Positions 10,793-24,247 of a DNA stretch of 64,000 nucleotides are shown here, in pieces. The stretch covers positions 62,001 to 126,000 of the forward strand of contig WPIO01000222.1 of the NCBI GenBank assembly GCA_009760855.2. Direction: 5' to 3'. The stretch comes from Cristatella mucedo. Its lineage: Eukaryota > Bryozoa > Phylactolaemata > Cristatellidae. The notes under the pieces are model-generated. The model saw only the letters and a program-made list of their open reading frames with translations. It did no database searches and was not told the DNA's origin. Position numbers and translations under genes: made by a program. How positions within the stretch are numbered: the stretch's first letter is position 1; each line of letters opens with the position of its first letter.

Positions 10793-11004
10793 AATAATAA
10801 TAACACACTTGATAGAGCACCCTTTGAGAACTCAATACCTTTCTAGGTGCTTTACATTTGATGCAAAGGAAACACGATCGAATGATGGGTGATATTATGC
10901 TTGACAAACAGCATGAATAACATGGTTAGCTGTGACATGCACAGGGTCAGCATGCAAGTGTGGTTTGTGGCAGTATGCAACAGTGGCAGCGATCATAAGC
11001 ACAA
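10793..11004 (-). mobile_element. LINE A 3'-end fragment
   Basis: Begins with AATAATAATAA and the reverse complement of the family A tail (CACTTGATAGAGCACCCT) and extends through the 3' untranslated region including the CATGCACAGGGTCAGCATGC motif seen in all family A copies. No coding sequence remains. Inserted into the Polinton-like block. Confidence 0.9.
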
Positions 11005-11005
11005 C

Positions 11006-11149
11006 CAGAATGAATCATGGTATGAGTTACCAGAATCGAGAATTAGAAGATTAGTAATGCTACATCGATATAATAAACCTGATCCTGAAGGAGGAACGCG
11101 AAAACTACTTAGAAGGTATTATGCAGATTATAATAACAAATTGGTTTAA
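11006..11149 (+). pseudogene. unknown ORF fragment
   Basis: Open piece following the LINE tail, product rich in Arg and Tyr (LLRRYYADYNNK), ending at TAA 11147-11149. Its upstream part was probably separated by the LINE insertion. Family not recognised. Confidence 0.3.
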
Positions 11150-11744
11150 AATACAATTAGTGTAACAAGATTAACTGGCCCTAAAGATCCTATAATGACC
11201 ATACTTTATATAAGTTTAAAATATTAAATTTCATTTCAAAGATCCGACCCAGAAGCGCGTTGCATGTTATATCTAGGTGAAAATAGGATGATCCACGAGG
11301 GTGCATCGATTTAGGTGATTTGTTGAATGAAGGTACCATGAAATCCAATTTTATCAGAAAAAATTAAGCTGATGTAATAAGAAAAGATCTATCAGCTTAT
11401 GACAAAAGATGCGTAACAAGATCGAAACAGTGGAATGGAAATGATGGATCTACAAAATTGCATGTAGATTATAAACAGGTAACAAACATAGTATAATTTC
11501 GTCAATATCTACTGAGTAAAATAACCCTATCACTCCTATCAAGTGTTGGGCACCAATGTTCTATAGTATATCTTTTTATGAATGGGCAACGGGGAGGAAT
11601 GGTTGGAGACCTTACAGTTCCGGACGTCAAAAATCTAGGCATTGGAGATGCAAATACTCTATCAAGGCTTTCATCAGTTGTAAGAGCTCCTTTTTTAAGT
11701 TTTGAGATTAATTAGTTTATATCATTAGTTTATAGGTTTATATT
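11150..11744. other. AT-rich stretch with short coding-like piece
   Basis: A plus-strand open piece at about 11590-11700 contains GDLTVPDVKNLGIGDANTL; otherwise stops in all frames. Probably more of the decayed element. Confidence 0.3.
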
Positions 11745-11957
11745 ATGATTAGTGATCTCAGACTGCATCAAATTTCTCTACGTGAAGTTACAAAGAACAA
11801 TGGTTTTTACACGAAAGTAACTCGAGGACTTTGCACTTCAAATGATAGTTATGACGAGCATTTTCCGGTTTCAACTATATTGATTAAAGATACTCAAATA
11901 AATAAACTTAGATCAATCACATTATATCTTCAATCTGATTGGAAGATTGTAGACTAA
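11745..11957 (+). CDS. small unknown ORF, 70 aa
   Basis: Intact ATG-initiated frame with alternating hydrophobic residues (STILIKDTQINKL, SITLYLQSDW), suggesting a small beta-rich protein. Followed after 20 bases by another ATG frame. No family recognised; AT-rich composition ties it to the Polinton-like block. Confidence 0.3.
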   Translation: MISDLRLHQISLREVTKNNGFYTKVTRGLCTSNDSYDEHFPVSTILIKDTQINKLRSITLYLQSDWKIVD

Positions 11958-11976
11958 TTATTATTACGCACTGAAA

Positions 11977-12226
11977 ATGTCTAGAGATCTTAGCCCTAAT
12001 CCTCATCCAAGTTATCCAGACGCTTCTAAAGTTAGCAGAATTGCAAATTGGTATGCTATACCTGAAATTTTACAATGAAACTACTTTCATTTCAAACAGA
12101 GTTAGCGGATATTTTATCAGCGTAAAACCGACAGAAATATCATTTTCGGCAGTAGGAGAAACACAAATCGTAGAAAGTGAATATTTTTCTAGACTATGTA
12201 AGAAATGCCAATTAATATTGAGGTAA
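11977..12226 (+). pseudogene. unknown broken ORF
   Basis: ATG at 11977 gives about 33 codons rich in Ser and Pro before a TGA; another frame is open through 12226 (FISVKPTEISFSAVGETQIV). Likely a single gene with a frameshift. Not recognised. Confidence 0.25.
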
Positions 12227-12250
12227 ATATGCCAAACTATCAACCAACGA

Positions 12251-13384
12251 TTGCATTGAATTAAAAGCGATCAAGAACGTCTCACTCGTATCTAATTAAA
12301 GGCATGCATTGCCGCTTGGCCTAGATTCCTTGTCTTTGCATTGCATCTTCCTTTGCAACCTTTATTTCATTAGTCCGCACTGAGGCTTGAAGCGCCAGCC
12401 TTACCACGATATGCTACATTTGTCAAGCTTGATTGCAGTCGCAGAGACAGTTACATCTGCTTTCATTGTTTCTAGGTGTGCCTCCCCCAAACTACTGATG
12501 CCCAAAGCAGCTTAAAGCGAAGGCAGGAACTGTGATCAGCTCTTACTTTGCACTGAGGCAGGAGAGACCCGACGCGACTGTGCTGCAGCAGCTTGCTTTC
12601 GAATGATAAAGAAGGTATTTTAGCTGAAAATATCCAGCTTGAACCGAGACTTACTAGCTCCGTACTTTCCGGATTTGCGAAATTCTACCTCCTGTTAAGA
12701 CCTGCACTGCTGTGGCTGTTAATGCTGCACTGCTTTAGTGCATCACGGCACTTACCAGCCTTAGCTCCCATTCTCCACCTACTCAAGATAAGTGAACAAC
12801 TGTGACGATTTAGAAAAAGCAAAAGAAAAGGAGCTGCGAGTAAGCCGTGATGCCGCCGTCACAACAGCCCAGCTCAATGTCAGACCGAATCACCAAGCAA
12901 GCCTTAGCTACGAGAAATACAGGTTGTTTTCTGCCATGGCAGGCTGATGCTTGTATCCATTTCTGCCTTTCTCTCATGCGAGAAGATCAGGAAAGAGGCT
13001 CAACCTGTCAACAAGTTGCAGTATCGGACCAAGGTATTGAATATGGTTAGCTAGGTTATAGGTCTCTCAAGCCACGAGAAGAAGCATTGGCACTAGCAAA
13101 AGCCACATTTTGGACTCGAGTGTAATTGCACTTGTTGGTTGATGCAAGAAAGATTTTGTGTGTTACAAGAAACTAGTAGCTTGGACACCTGCGATCAAGA
13201 CATTCAGACTTGCAAGGCTAGCAGAATTGCCGGATTTCTTACAATTATAATGCATCTTCTAAGCCCCATTTAATGAGGATGCCGAGAAAAATTACATTAA
13301 ACGTTCTGAATTTATTATTTCATAGAGCCCTCTACTAACTAGACCCAGCCGGCCTGCTCCACGGAGTACCAGCTGTTTTTAACC
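12251..13384. other. unassigned DNA
   Basis: Composition returns to moderate GC. Short frames at 12593-12805 and 12847-13050 show no domain. Nothing else supported. Confidence 0.4.
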
Positions 13385-16204
13385 TGACCGCTAGCTCACA
13401 GGATCCCTACTCAATGGATTCCTAATTCACAGGATCATGGTGCAAAAGATCCCTAGTGAACCGGATCCCTAACTCACAGGATCCCGGGTGCACAAGATCC
13501 CTAACTCACATGATCCCTAGCTCACATGATCCTTATTTCACATGATCACTAGCTCAAAGGATCTCTAACTCACAGGATTCATGGTGCACAAGATCCCTAG
13601 CTCACTGGATCCTTAGCTCACACGATCCTAATGCACAAATTCCCCAGGGAACCGCATCCCTGACGAACAGGGTACCCAGCTGAAAGGATCCCTGGTGCAC
13701 AAGATCCCTGGCAAACAGGATCCCTAAACACACAATTCCTAGCCCACAGGATCTCAGGCAAAGAAGACACCCAGCAGACAGGATCCCTGGTGCACAGGAG
13801 CTCTGACAAACGGGATCCCTTGCTCACAGGATCTCTGGCTAACAGGATCCCTACTCAAAGGATGTGTACCTTACAAGATCTCTGGTGCACGAGATCCCCT
13901 GCTCACAGGATCCCTAGCGATCATGATCACTAGTGCACATGCTCCCTAGCCCACTGAATCCCTGGCGAACAGGATCCCTACTCACAGGATTCCTAGCTCA
14001 CAGGATCCCAGGAGCATAGGATCCCAAGCGCACAAGATAGTCATGGCACAGGACCCCTAGCAAACAAGATCCCAAGTCCACAGGATCCCCACGGTACAGG
14101 ATCCCTGGTGAACGTGATCCCTTACTCACATGATTCTAGTGCACAGGATCCCTGGCAAAAAGTATACCCAGCGGACAGGATCCCTGGCTCACCGGGTCCA
14201 TAGCATGCACTATCCCCAGGGAACAGGATCTCTGGCCAAAAGAATCCCAAACTCTCATGATCCCGACCGTAGCGGATCCCTGACTAATTGGACCACTAGC
14301 TCACAGGATAATAAGTGCAAAGCATCCATAGTGCACAGGATATCTACCACACAGGATTCCGAGTACACAGGATACCTGGTGAGCAGCAAGCTGGCTCACA
14401 GGATCCCTAGCATACAGGATCTCTAGTGCACAGGATCAATAGCCCACAGGATTCTTGGTTACCAGGATTACTGACGCACGGGATCCCTAGAGCTCACAAT
14501 CCCTGGCAAAAATTTTCCCTGGCTCACAGGTGTCCAAGTACGTATAATCCCTAGCTCGCAGGATCCCTGGCGCAAATGAACCCTCGTGTACAGAAACCCT
14601 AGCTCACAGGATCACTAACTCACGAGATTCCTAGCTCACAGAACCCTTCCAAAAGGATCTGTAGCTCACAAGATCCCTAGTGCATAGGATCCCTGGCGGA
14701 CATGATCCCTAGCTCAAATGGTCCCTATTGCACAGGATCCCCGGCGAAAATTATCCCTGGTGCACAGGATCCCTGTCGAACACGATCCCGAATTCGCAGG
14801 ATCCCTACTCACAGGATCAGTGCTCACAAGATTCCTAGCTCACAAAATCCCAACCAAACAGGATCCCCAGCAGAAAGATCCCTGGTGCCCAGGATCCCTG
14901 GCTCGCCGTATCCCAACTCATAGGATTCCTAGCTCATAGGATCCATGGCGAAAAGGATCGCAAGCACAAAGGATCCTTAGTGCACAGGAGCCCTTGAGCA
15001 CGTGGTGCACATATTACAAGATCCGTAGCACACCAGATCCCTGAGCCACAGCATCCCTAGCGCACAGGATCCCTATTGGACATGATTACTAGCATATATA
15101 ATCTATAGAGCACAAGATCCCTAGGGCACAGGATCCCAGGTGCATATAATCTTTAGCTAACATGATCCCTGCCTCACAGGATCCAAGCTTACGTGCCAAG
15201 GTCCCTAGCACGCCAGATCCCTAAAGGGTCAATGGCAGACTCCCTCCCTGCTGCACCAGATCCTTAATGCACACGATCCCTGGCTCACACGATCCCAATC
15301 TCTCTGGATAACCAGTACACATTATCCCTAGTGGACATTTATCATTACAGTAAAGGATCCCTGACTCACAGGATCCCTCGCTTACACGATTCCTAGCTCA
15401 CAGGATACCTAGCGCACAGGATCCTTAGCTAACAGGTTTCCTAGTGGACATGATCTCTAGTGCATATGATCCCGAGAGCAGAGGATCCCTAGGGCACTGG
15501 ATCCCGTGTGCACATGATCACTAGCGAACAGGATCCCTGCCTCACAGTATCCATGTCTAACAGAGTCCCTAGCACACCTGATCCCTAGCTTACAGGATCC
15601 ATAACAGACTCTCTCCTTATCACACGGATCCTTGGGCAGCAAGATTCCTGGCTCACACAATCCCAAACTCTCAGGATAACCAGCACCCAGGATCCATCGC
15701 TCACATGATCTCTAGAACACATGATCCATACTCAAAGAATGTCTGGCTCACAGGATCCCTGGTGCGCCGGATGTCTAGCAAGCATCACCCCTAGCTCACA
15801 TGATCCCAAGCACACAGGTTCCTGGTGAACAGGGTACCTGGCAAAAACGATGCTCAGTAGAGAAAATCCCTAGTGCAAAGGATCCCTAGCCCACGGGATC
15901 CTTGGCTCACAGGATCGCTAGCTAATATGATTTATTGGTCACAGTATCCCTACTCAAATGATCTCTAGCTCACACGATACTTGGTACCGAAGGATCCCTG
16001 GTGAACTGGATCCCTAGCTTACATGATTCCCAACGCACAGGATCCCTGGCGATCAGGATACCTGCCAAACTAGATCCCTAGCAGACCGGATCTCTGGTGC
16101 ACAAGATCTCTGGCTACCAAAATCACAGGGTTTGCAGAATCCCAACTCACAGGATTTCTAGCTCACTGGATCCCTGGCACACTGGATCCCTAGCTCAAGG
16201 GTCA
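13385..16204 (+). repeat. 16-bp minisatellite array, block 1
   Basis: Diverged tandem monomers close to GATCCCTAGCGCACAG, most 16 bp with frequent 15-bp variants such as GATCCCTACTCACAG. The GATCCCT and CACAG parts are conserved and the middle varies. Consecutive monomers create GGATCC sites. The short open frames within it are by-products of the repeat and are not genes. Confidence 0.97.
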
Positions 16205-16325
16205 TGATATTACTAACCATTCAATCGCGTTTCCCTTTGCAGCAAATGTAAAGCGCATAGAAAAAGATTGAGTTCTCAGAGGGCGATTTATTCAGTGCAT
16301 TATTGTTATTACTATTATCATTAGG
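16205..16325 (+). mobile_element. LINE A 3'-end fragment within array
   Basis: Carries the family A tail (GCAAATGTAAAGCGC, GATTGAGTTCTCAGAGGGCG) and a degenerate ATT repeat; only the last 120 bp of the LINE. Confidence 0.9.
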
Positions 16326-19204
16326 GATCTTTGCCGAATGGAATCCCTAGCACATAGGATTCCCAGCTCATAGGATCCCTAGTGCACAAGATGCCTAGCA
16401 TGCATTATCCCTAGAGCACACGATCCCTAGGGCACAGGATCCCTCGCGATCAGGATCCCAAGCAGAAAGAATCCCCTTGCACAGGATCCGTGGCGCACAG
16501 GATGCCAAGTGAACAGGCTTCCTCGAGCACAATATCCTTAGCGAACAGGATTCCTGGCAAACAGGATCTCCATCAGACAGGATCCTGGGTGCAAAGAATT
16601 CTTGGCGAACAGGATCCCCCACTCGCATGATCATTACTCACAGGATTCCTAGTTCGCAGGTTCCATGGTGGACAGGATCCCTGGTGGACAGAATCCTTTG
16701 CTTAGAGAATGCCTTTCACACAGGATCGCTATCGCACAAGATCCCTAGCTCACAGCATCCCTAGTGGACATGATCTGTAGCGCAGGTGATCCTTGTAGCA
16801 CAGGATCCCTAGGGCACACAATATCTGGTGCTCAGGATCGCTACCGAATATGGTCCATGTTTCACATGATCCCTGGCTTAGAGGATCCCTAGCATGCATG
16901 ATCCCTAGCATACAGAGCCCTGGAAGACTCTCTTCCCGACTCACCGAATCCTTAGCACACAGGATTGCTGGCTCAAACGATCTCATACTCTCAGGATAAC
17001 CATCCCACAAGATCCCACATGGACTCTGTGCCCAAAGCAAAGGATCTCTGGCAAACAGGATCCCTTCTCAAAGGATCTCTACCTCGCGGGAGCCCTGGTG
17101 TGAAGGTTCCAAGGCGAACAGGATCCCTGGCGAACAGGATCCCTGGAAAATAGGATCCCCAGCTGAAATGATCCCCGGCTCACCGGGTCCCTAGCATACA
17201 GCATCCCAAGAGCACAGGATCCCTGGCCAAAAGGATCCCTAGCTAACGTGATCCCGAGCGCACGGGATCCCTGTCTCACAGCACCCCTAGCTCACAGGAT
17301 TCGTATCGTGCATGATCACCCATGCACAGGATGTCTACAACACAAGGGTTTAGCTCACATTATCCCTTGGGCACAGGCTTCATAGGTCACAGTGTCCCTA
17401 GCGTACAGGATTACAGGCGAACACAATTCCTAGTGCACAAGATTCCTAGTGCACACGATTCCTAGCAGACTCTACTGCAGGTGCTCAGGATTGCTAGCTC
17501 ACAGGATCCCAACTCACTTGATCTGTGACACAAGATCCCTAGCTCACAGGATCTCTACCACTCCAAATTCCTGGAAAACATGATCCCTGGCATACAGGAT
17601 CCTTAGATCACACGATAATTAGGGCACAGGATCCCTCGCGATAAGTATCCCCATCAGACATGATCCCCCTGGCACAGGATTCTTGGCACACAGGTTCCTA
17701 AGAGTACGATATCTCTAGCTCACTTGATCCCTAGCTCACAGGATCTCTAGTGCACAGGCTTCCTATCGCACAGGATACCTAGTGCACTGGATCCCTATCA
17801 TACATGATGCATAGAGCATACGATCCCTAGGACACTAGATCTCTCGAGATCAGGATCACCAGAGGACAGGATCCTCCTCGCCCAAGATCCCTGTCGCACA
17901 GGATCCTCAAGGTACGATATCTCTAGCTCACTTGATCCCTAGCTCACAGGATCTCTAGTGCACAGCCTTCCTATCGCACAGTATCAATAGTGAACATGGA
18001 GAACAGGATCTCCAGCAGACAGGATCCCTCATGCATAGGATTTCTGGCGAAAAGGATTCCTATTCACACGATTTCTAGCTCACAGGATCTCTGGCGAATA
18101 GGATCTCCAGCGTACACGATCCCCAGTACACGATATCTCTGGCCAAAGGAATCTCCGGCTCAAAGGATCCTTACTCACAGGACTCCTAGCTCAAAGGATT
18201 ACTGACGATCAAGATCTCTAGTGCACATAATTTCTGGCTCACAGGATCCCCAGTGAATGATCTGTAGTGCACAGAATCCCAAGTGCACAGGATCCCCAGT
18301 GACATGATCTGTAGCGCACATGATCCATAGAGCACAGGATCCCAAGGGCACAAGATCCCTGGTGCACACGATCGCTAGCGAACAGGATTCCTGCCTCACA
18401 CGATCCCTGGCTAACAGGATCCCGAGCATGCCTGAGTGCTAACCTACAGGATCCTTTGCAGACTCTCTTCCTGGACTACCGGATCCATAGCAACAGAATC
18501 CCTGGCTCACATGATCTTAAGCTCTAAAGATGACCAGCACACAGGATCGCCAGTGGAAATTAACCCTAGAGCACAGGATCATTGCTCACATGATCCCTAG
18601 CTCACATGATACCTAGCTCACAAGATCCATAGTCAAATAATTTTTGGTTAACAGGATTCTTAGCTCACATGATCCTTGCGCACACGATCCTGGTGCTCAC
18701 CATTGCTATCGAATGCAACCCCTACTTCACAGGATCCCTGGCTAACAGGATCCAGAGAACGCCTGATTCCTAGCATACATGACTCTCGCAGACTCTGCAG
18801 CTGCACCAAATCCGTAGTGCACAGGATCGCTGGCTCATGCGATCCCAAGTTCCCAGGATAGCCGGCTAACAATATCCCTAGTGGATATGATACGCAGAGC
18901 ACAGGATCCCTGAAACACAGGATACATGATCCCTACTCAAAGGATCTCTACCTCAAAGGATCCCTGGTGTGAAGAATCCCTAGCGCACACGATCCATGGC
19001 TACCTGGATCCCTATCTTCCAGGATTCCTAGAGCATATGATACCCAGCTCAAAAGATCCCTGGCAAGCAGAAATAATAGTGCACATGATCCCTAGCATAC
19101 AGCATCCCTGGCAGACTCCCTCCCTGGCAAACAGATCCTGAGGGCAGATCGCTGCTGGGCATGATCCATAGAGCAGGAGCTACCTGGCTCTCAAGATCAT
19201 TAGC
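16326..19204 (+). repeat. 16-bp minisatellite array, block 2
   Basis: Same monomer and orientation as block 1. Contains recurring module copies starting near 16923, 18458, 18788 and 19111 in which GCAGACTCTCTCCC replaces a monomer. Confidence 0.97.
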
Positions 19205-21449
19205 TCATATACCAGATTTTCTCATATAACTGCACTCTGTCATCACCAATTATTACCAAATTATGCTTATCTGACCACATGCAGATCTCATTCAATCTAC
19301 AGTGTGTGCCCACATCCTCCTCTACAATAACCTGTGAATCGCGAAACCTCAAGACCCTTGACATCGATGCTGTCCGTGCGAGAATATCTGCTTCACCTCT
19401 ACTGCTCAATCCTCCCTCCGATCTGTCATCATTGGTAGATAGCTTCAACACGACACTAGCTGACACGCTAGACGAGTTTGCCCCTCTGAAAAAGCGCACT
19501 GTGCGCCCCCGCCCAGACGGCCTATGGTTTACCGCAGACATTAAACTAGCCAAGTCTACTAAACGAAAGCTTGAAAAAGCATACAAAAGATCAGGACTAA
19601 CTGTCCACCGACAGGCATATGAAGACTACTGTAGGTTGTACCGATCGATCCTAGCAAAGGCTAAGTCTAGTTTTTATAAAAACATTGTTGAATCACAGAT
19701 GCACAATCCAAAAATGCTGATGTTGACAATAAACCATCTCAACCGTTCCCAGATTAGCTCCTTACCTGATGATCCTAATAATGATCTAGCCGATCGCTTC
19801 TCTCGATTCTTTGTGCAGAAGATAGACAAGATCAGGGAATCCATCCCTGCGATGACAACCTCCCCACTAGAATGCTGTTCCTTGGTTCCTGGCTGCACCT
19901 CAATGTCTGCATTTAAGCAGGTCACTAGTGATCTAGTCCTAAAGTTCGTATCTCAATCAAAGAAGACAACAAGTCCTCTGGACCCTATTCTCACTGTCCT
20001 GCTCCTACGTTGCATTGATCTGCTGCTGCCATGCATAACTAACATAATTAATATGTCATTAGCCTCAGGTCATGTCCCAGCACCTTTCAAAAAAGTTGTA
20101 GTCAGGCCACTTCTCAAGAATGCTACACTTGACCAAGAGAACTTGAGCAACTACCGCCCATTATCCCTTCTACCATTCCTATCAAAGACACTCGAACGGG
20201 TCGTGGCGGACCAGCTAAACTTGTATATCGAAACCTCACACGTTGCTAGTAAGTTCCAGTCTGGCTTTAGAGCTAATCACTCGACAGAGTCGGCATTGCT
20301 TCGGGTATACAATGACCTACTTAGGAATGCAGACATGGGTAGAGTGTATCTGCTTGTTTTGCTTGATCTTTCTGCTTTGATCCCTCCCAGCCTTCGAGCA
20401 CCTCAAATTCTCTCAACTCACTAGCTGCATGCATTGATGACATCCGCACATGGATGGCAGCAAATTTTCTAAAACTTAACGGTGATAAAACTAACTTACT
20501 AGTTGTGGGCAAACCCAGTGTGATCCAGAGATTGGAAAGGCTGACTCTCAAAATTGGCTCTGCCAGCATATCTCCTGTCGAATCAGCTCGGAATCTAGGT
20601 GTCATATTCCAAAGCGACCTCTCGTTAGACGACCATATCAGCTCCACAGTCAAATCCGCCTATTTTCAGCTTCATAACATTGCTAAAATTCGGGCTTGTT
20701 TAGATAAAGATACCACGTCCAAGTTAGTTCATGCATTCGTGACATCCCGTCTCGACTTCTGCAACTCACTGCTTACTGGCCTACCAGCATGTGCGATCAG
20801 ACGATTGCAGCTTGTGCAAAACTCTGCAGCTAGGCTTGTCTGTCGTGAGCGTCGCAGTTGCCACATTACTCCACTTCTCGCCGACCTGCACTGGCTACCA
20901 GTCAAGCAACGGATTGACGTCAAGGTTTTGTCGCTCACTTTTAGGTCCCTTCATTCTATGGCTCCAGCCTATCTGTCAGATATACTACCCCATCAGGCCA
21001 AGCATCGTGCCACCCGCTTTTCGGAATCCAACCGTCTAGAAATACCTCATACAAACCTTAAATCCTTTGGAGACCGTGCATTTAGTTCATATGCTCCCAA
21101 AGCCTGGAACTCCCTCCCGACCTGCGTCAAAGCATCCCCTGACCTGACCACATTTAAAAGGAACCTAAAAACACACCTATTTAGGACAGCATTTAGTGGG
21201 TCCCTGTGATTCGTCTTTGATGTGCTTATGCGTGCTGACACTGTGCATGCTGTCACTAACTATATTTGCATGCTGACCCTGTGCATGTCACCCCTAACCA
21301 TATTATTCATCTCGTTTGTTTTTCAAGCATGATTTTACTTACCATTCAATTGCATTTTACTTTACAGCAAATGTAAAGCACCTAGAGAGAGATTGAGTTC
21401 TCTGAGGGCACTTTATCAAGTGAGTTGTTATTATTATTATTATTATTAT
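19205..21449 (+). mobile_element. LINE A copy, 5'-truncated and internally deleted
   Basis: Starts in the C-terminal end of the endonuclease (SDHMQISFNLQC), continues through the linker (PDGLWFT, KRKLEKAYKRSG) and the N-terminal RT (LSNYRPLSLLPFLSK, SGFRANHSTESALL), then jumps at about 20374 to the sequence after the YxDD motif. Compared with the copy at 2108, bases equivalent to 2332-2620 (289 bp) are absent, which removes the RT active site and shifts the frame. From 20454 to 21209 the C-terminal part is open. Ends with the family tail and ATT repeat (21430-21449). Confidence 0.95.
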
Positions 21450-24072
21450 ATGATCCCTACTTCAAAGATTTACTTCACAGAGTCTCTGTCTTACAGAATT
21501 GCCGGTGTGCAGGATCCGAGGCGAATTGAATCCCTAGTGTACATGATCCCTAACGAACAGGATCCCTTGAGATCAGGATCCCAGGCGAACAGGATAGCCA
21601 GTGGACAGGATGACTGGTGCACAAGATCCCTGTGCGAACAGGATCCCAGGCTCACAGCATCCCCGGCTCACTAGATCCTTAGCGCAATGGATCCCCCTGC
21701 GCAAAAGATCGTTTGGACACAGGATTGCAGGTGAACGGGAGCCCTGGGGCACAGAATCCCTGGACTACTGGATACATAGCACACACAGATCACTAGCGCA
21801 CACGGTCCCTAGCTTAAAGGAAGTCTATTGGACGGGATCTCTACTGCACATGATCCCTAGAGCACAAGATCCCTGTCTCACAGGATCCCTGGCTAACAGG
21901 ATCCCTAGTGTAATGGATATCTGGCAGACTCTCTCCCAGGCACTACATCCTTAGCGCACGGGATCCCTGGCTCACGGGATTCCAAGCTCTTTGGATAACC
22001 AGCGACGAGATCGTTAGCGAACATGCTCCCTAGCTTACAGGATCACTGGCTAACATGCTCCCTAGCTCACAGAATTCCTGGCGGACACGATCCTTATTCA
22101 AAGAATCTCTGGCTTACACGATTCCAGGTGAGCAGGATCCCGGGCGAACTGAATTCCTAGCTTACATGATCATAGCGTACAGGATCGCTAGCAATCAGGA
22201 TACCGGGCGAACAAGATCCCTAGCCGACAATATCCCTGGTGCACAGGATACCGTGGCAAACAGAATCCTTAGCACACACAAATCTATAGAGCACATGATC
22301 CCTTGCTCACAGGAAACCTAGTGGACATGATCTCTAGTGCACATGATGCCTAGAGCACAAGATCACTAGCTCACAGGTTCACTGGCTAACTGAATCCCTA
22401 GCATGCCTGATCCCTAGTGGACAGGATCCCTGGAAGACTCTTTTTGGTGCACCAGATCCTTAGCGCATAAGATCCCTGGCTCACGTGATGCCAAGCTTTC
22501 TGGATAACCAGCACACAGGATCCCTAGCGACATGAACCCCACAGCACAGGATGCCTAGCGTTCATGATCCTTAGCGTTCAGGATGCCTGGCTTGCAGGAT
22601 CAGTGGCAAAAATTATCCCGAGCTCACAGGATCCCTAGAGGACATGTTCCCCAGCGCAAAAGATGACTAGAGCGCAGGATCTCTAGCTTACAGAAACCCT
22701 GGGTCACATGATCCCTAGCTGACTGGATCCATAGCATTCAAGGTCTTTAGCACACAGGATCCCTGGCTCACAGGATGCGCAGGCTCCCTAGTGCATAGTA
22801 TCCCTAGCGAACAGGATCCCTGGGAAACATAATCTCTCACGGGCAGATTTCCTGGTGAATAGGATCCCTTGCGAACAGGTTCCCTGGCTCGCAGGAACCC
22901 TACCCATAGGATTCCTAGCTCACAGGATCATTGGCGCACAGGATCCATAGCACAAAGGATCCCTAGTAGACAGGATCCTTGGCCGACAGCATCCCTGGTG
23001 AACAGAATCCTTGGTTAGCAGGATTACGAGTCCACACGATGTCCAGCGATCCAATTCCCTAGCTCACAGCATCCCCAGTGGGCATGATCTCTTGTGCACA
23101 TGATCCCTAGAGCACATGATCCCTAGGGCACAATATCTTTGGCGTGCCGGATCGCTTGAGAAAACCATATCCGTCTCATAAGATGCCTGGCTAAGAGGAT
23201 CCCTAGCATGCCTGGTCCCTAGCACAGAGTCTCTCTGGCAGACTCTCTCCCTGGTGCACCGGACAGTTAGCAAACAGGTTCCCCCAGCTCACAAGATTCC
23301 CAGCTCATAGGATCCCTTGCATACAGAGTCCCCAGGGCACAGTATCCCTGGCCATAAGCATGCCTAGCACACATTATCCTGAGCACATCGGCTCTCTTAC
23401 TCTCAGGATCCCTTGCTCAAAGGATTCCTGGGGCACAGGATTCCTAGTGCACAGGATGTATACCACACAGGATTCCTAGCTCACAGTATCCCTTGTGCAC
23501 AGTAAAGCGGCCCACAGGATCCGTAGCACACAGCATCTATAGTGCACAGGATCAATAGCAAATAGGATCCTTGGCTACAAGAATTACTTGCACACTGGAG
23601 CCTAGTGCACATGATCATTTGCTCCCAGGATCCCCAGCACACATGATTACTGGCGAACAGGTTGCATGGCTTGCAGAATTCCTACCTCTCAGGCATCCTA
23701 GCAGGTAGGATCCCTAGCTCACAAGATCCCTAGCGAACAGAATTCCTAGAGCACAGAATTACTAGCATACACAATCCCTGGCAGACTGTTACCCTAGCCA
23801 ACGGATCCTTAGTGCACTGGATCCCTGGTGAACATGATCCCTAGAGCAGAGGATCCTTTGCTCACAGGATCATTATAGCTCACAGGATCCCCGGCGAACA
23901 GGATCCTCCTCGCCCAGGATCCCTGGCGCATAGGATCCTAAGGACACGGGATCTCAAGCTCACACGATCCCTAGTGCAGAGGTTTCCTAGCGCAATGTAT
24001 CCCTAGCGAACAGGATCCCTGGGAAACAGGATCTCTTGCGGACAGGTTCCCTGGTGCACAGGATCCCCTGTG
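21450..24072 (+). repeat. 16-bp minisatellite array, block 3
   Basis: Continuation of the array after the LINE; module copies at about 21923, 22432, 23238 and 23781. Confidence 0.97.
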
Positions 24073-24247
24073 AAGAATTTTTTAATTAAAAATTAACTAG
24101 CTGATTCAACAGCTTCTTTTGAATAGCGACAGAAGAGCCTTTACGGCTATCACCAACGCTTGGAGTGGTGATGAAGGATCGCCCACCACAGTATTCGAAC
24201 CCACGACCTCGGGCCGAGGTCGTGAAAAGCAACTACCTTACCTAACA
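24073..24247 (-). mobile_element. tRNA-derived SINE (family 2)
   Basis: On the minus strand a tRNA-like head ends in GAGGTCGTGGGTTCGAATAC, a good polymerase III B box, and is followed by a body shared with 45302-45480 (GCCGTAAAGGCTCTT, TCAGCTAG). The A-box end is shortened. Inserted in the minisatellite. Confidence 0.8.

Larger units (their letters stand above)
3706..12250. mobile_element. decayed Polinton/Maverick-like element
   Basis: An AT-rich block with many short frames on both strands, unlike its flanks. Minus-strand remnants of a retroviral-type integrase, a double-jelly-roll-type major capsid protein, a fibre-like protein and a small glycine/lysine-rich virion-like frame lie here, the combination typical of Polintons and related virus-like elements. 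All identified genes are broken or fragmentary except the fibre-like frame and some small unknown ORFs. No protein-primed DNA polymerase, packaging ATPase or protease was recognised and terminal inverted repeats were not found, so the borders are approximate and large parts may be missing or rearranged. Confidence 0.6.

Noticed and set aside
20321-20938. Minus-strand frames in the LINE region
   Set aside because: Antisense to the RT coding region; the same antisense peptides recur in each LINE A copy.
24073-24247. tRNA gene on minus strand
   Set aside because: Same head found in several diverged copies with a shared non-tRNA body, so SINE.
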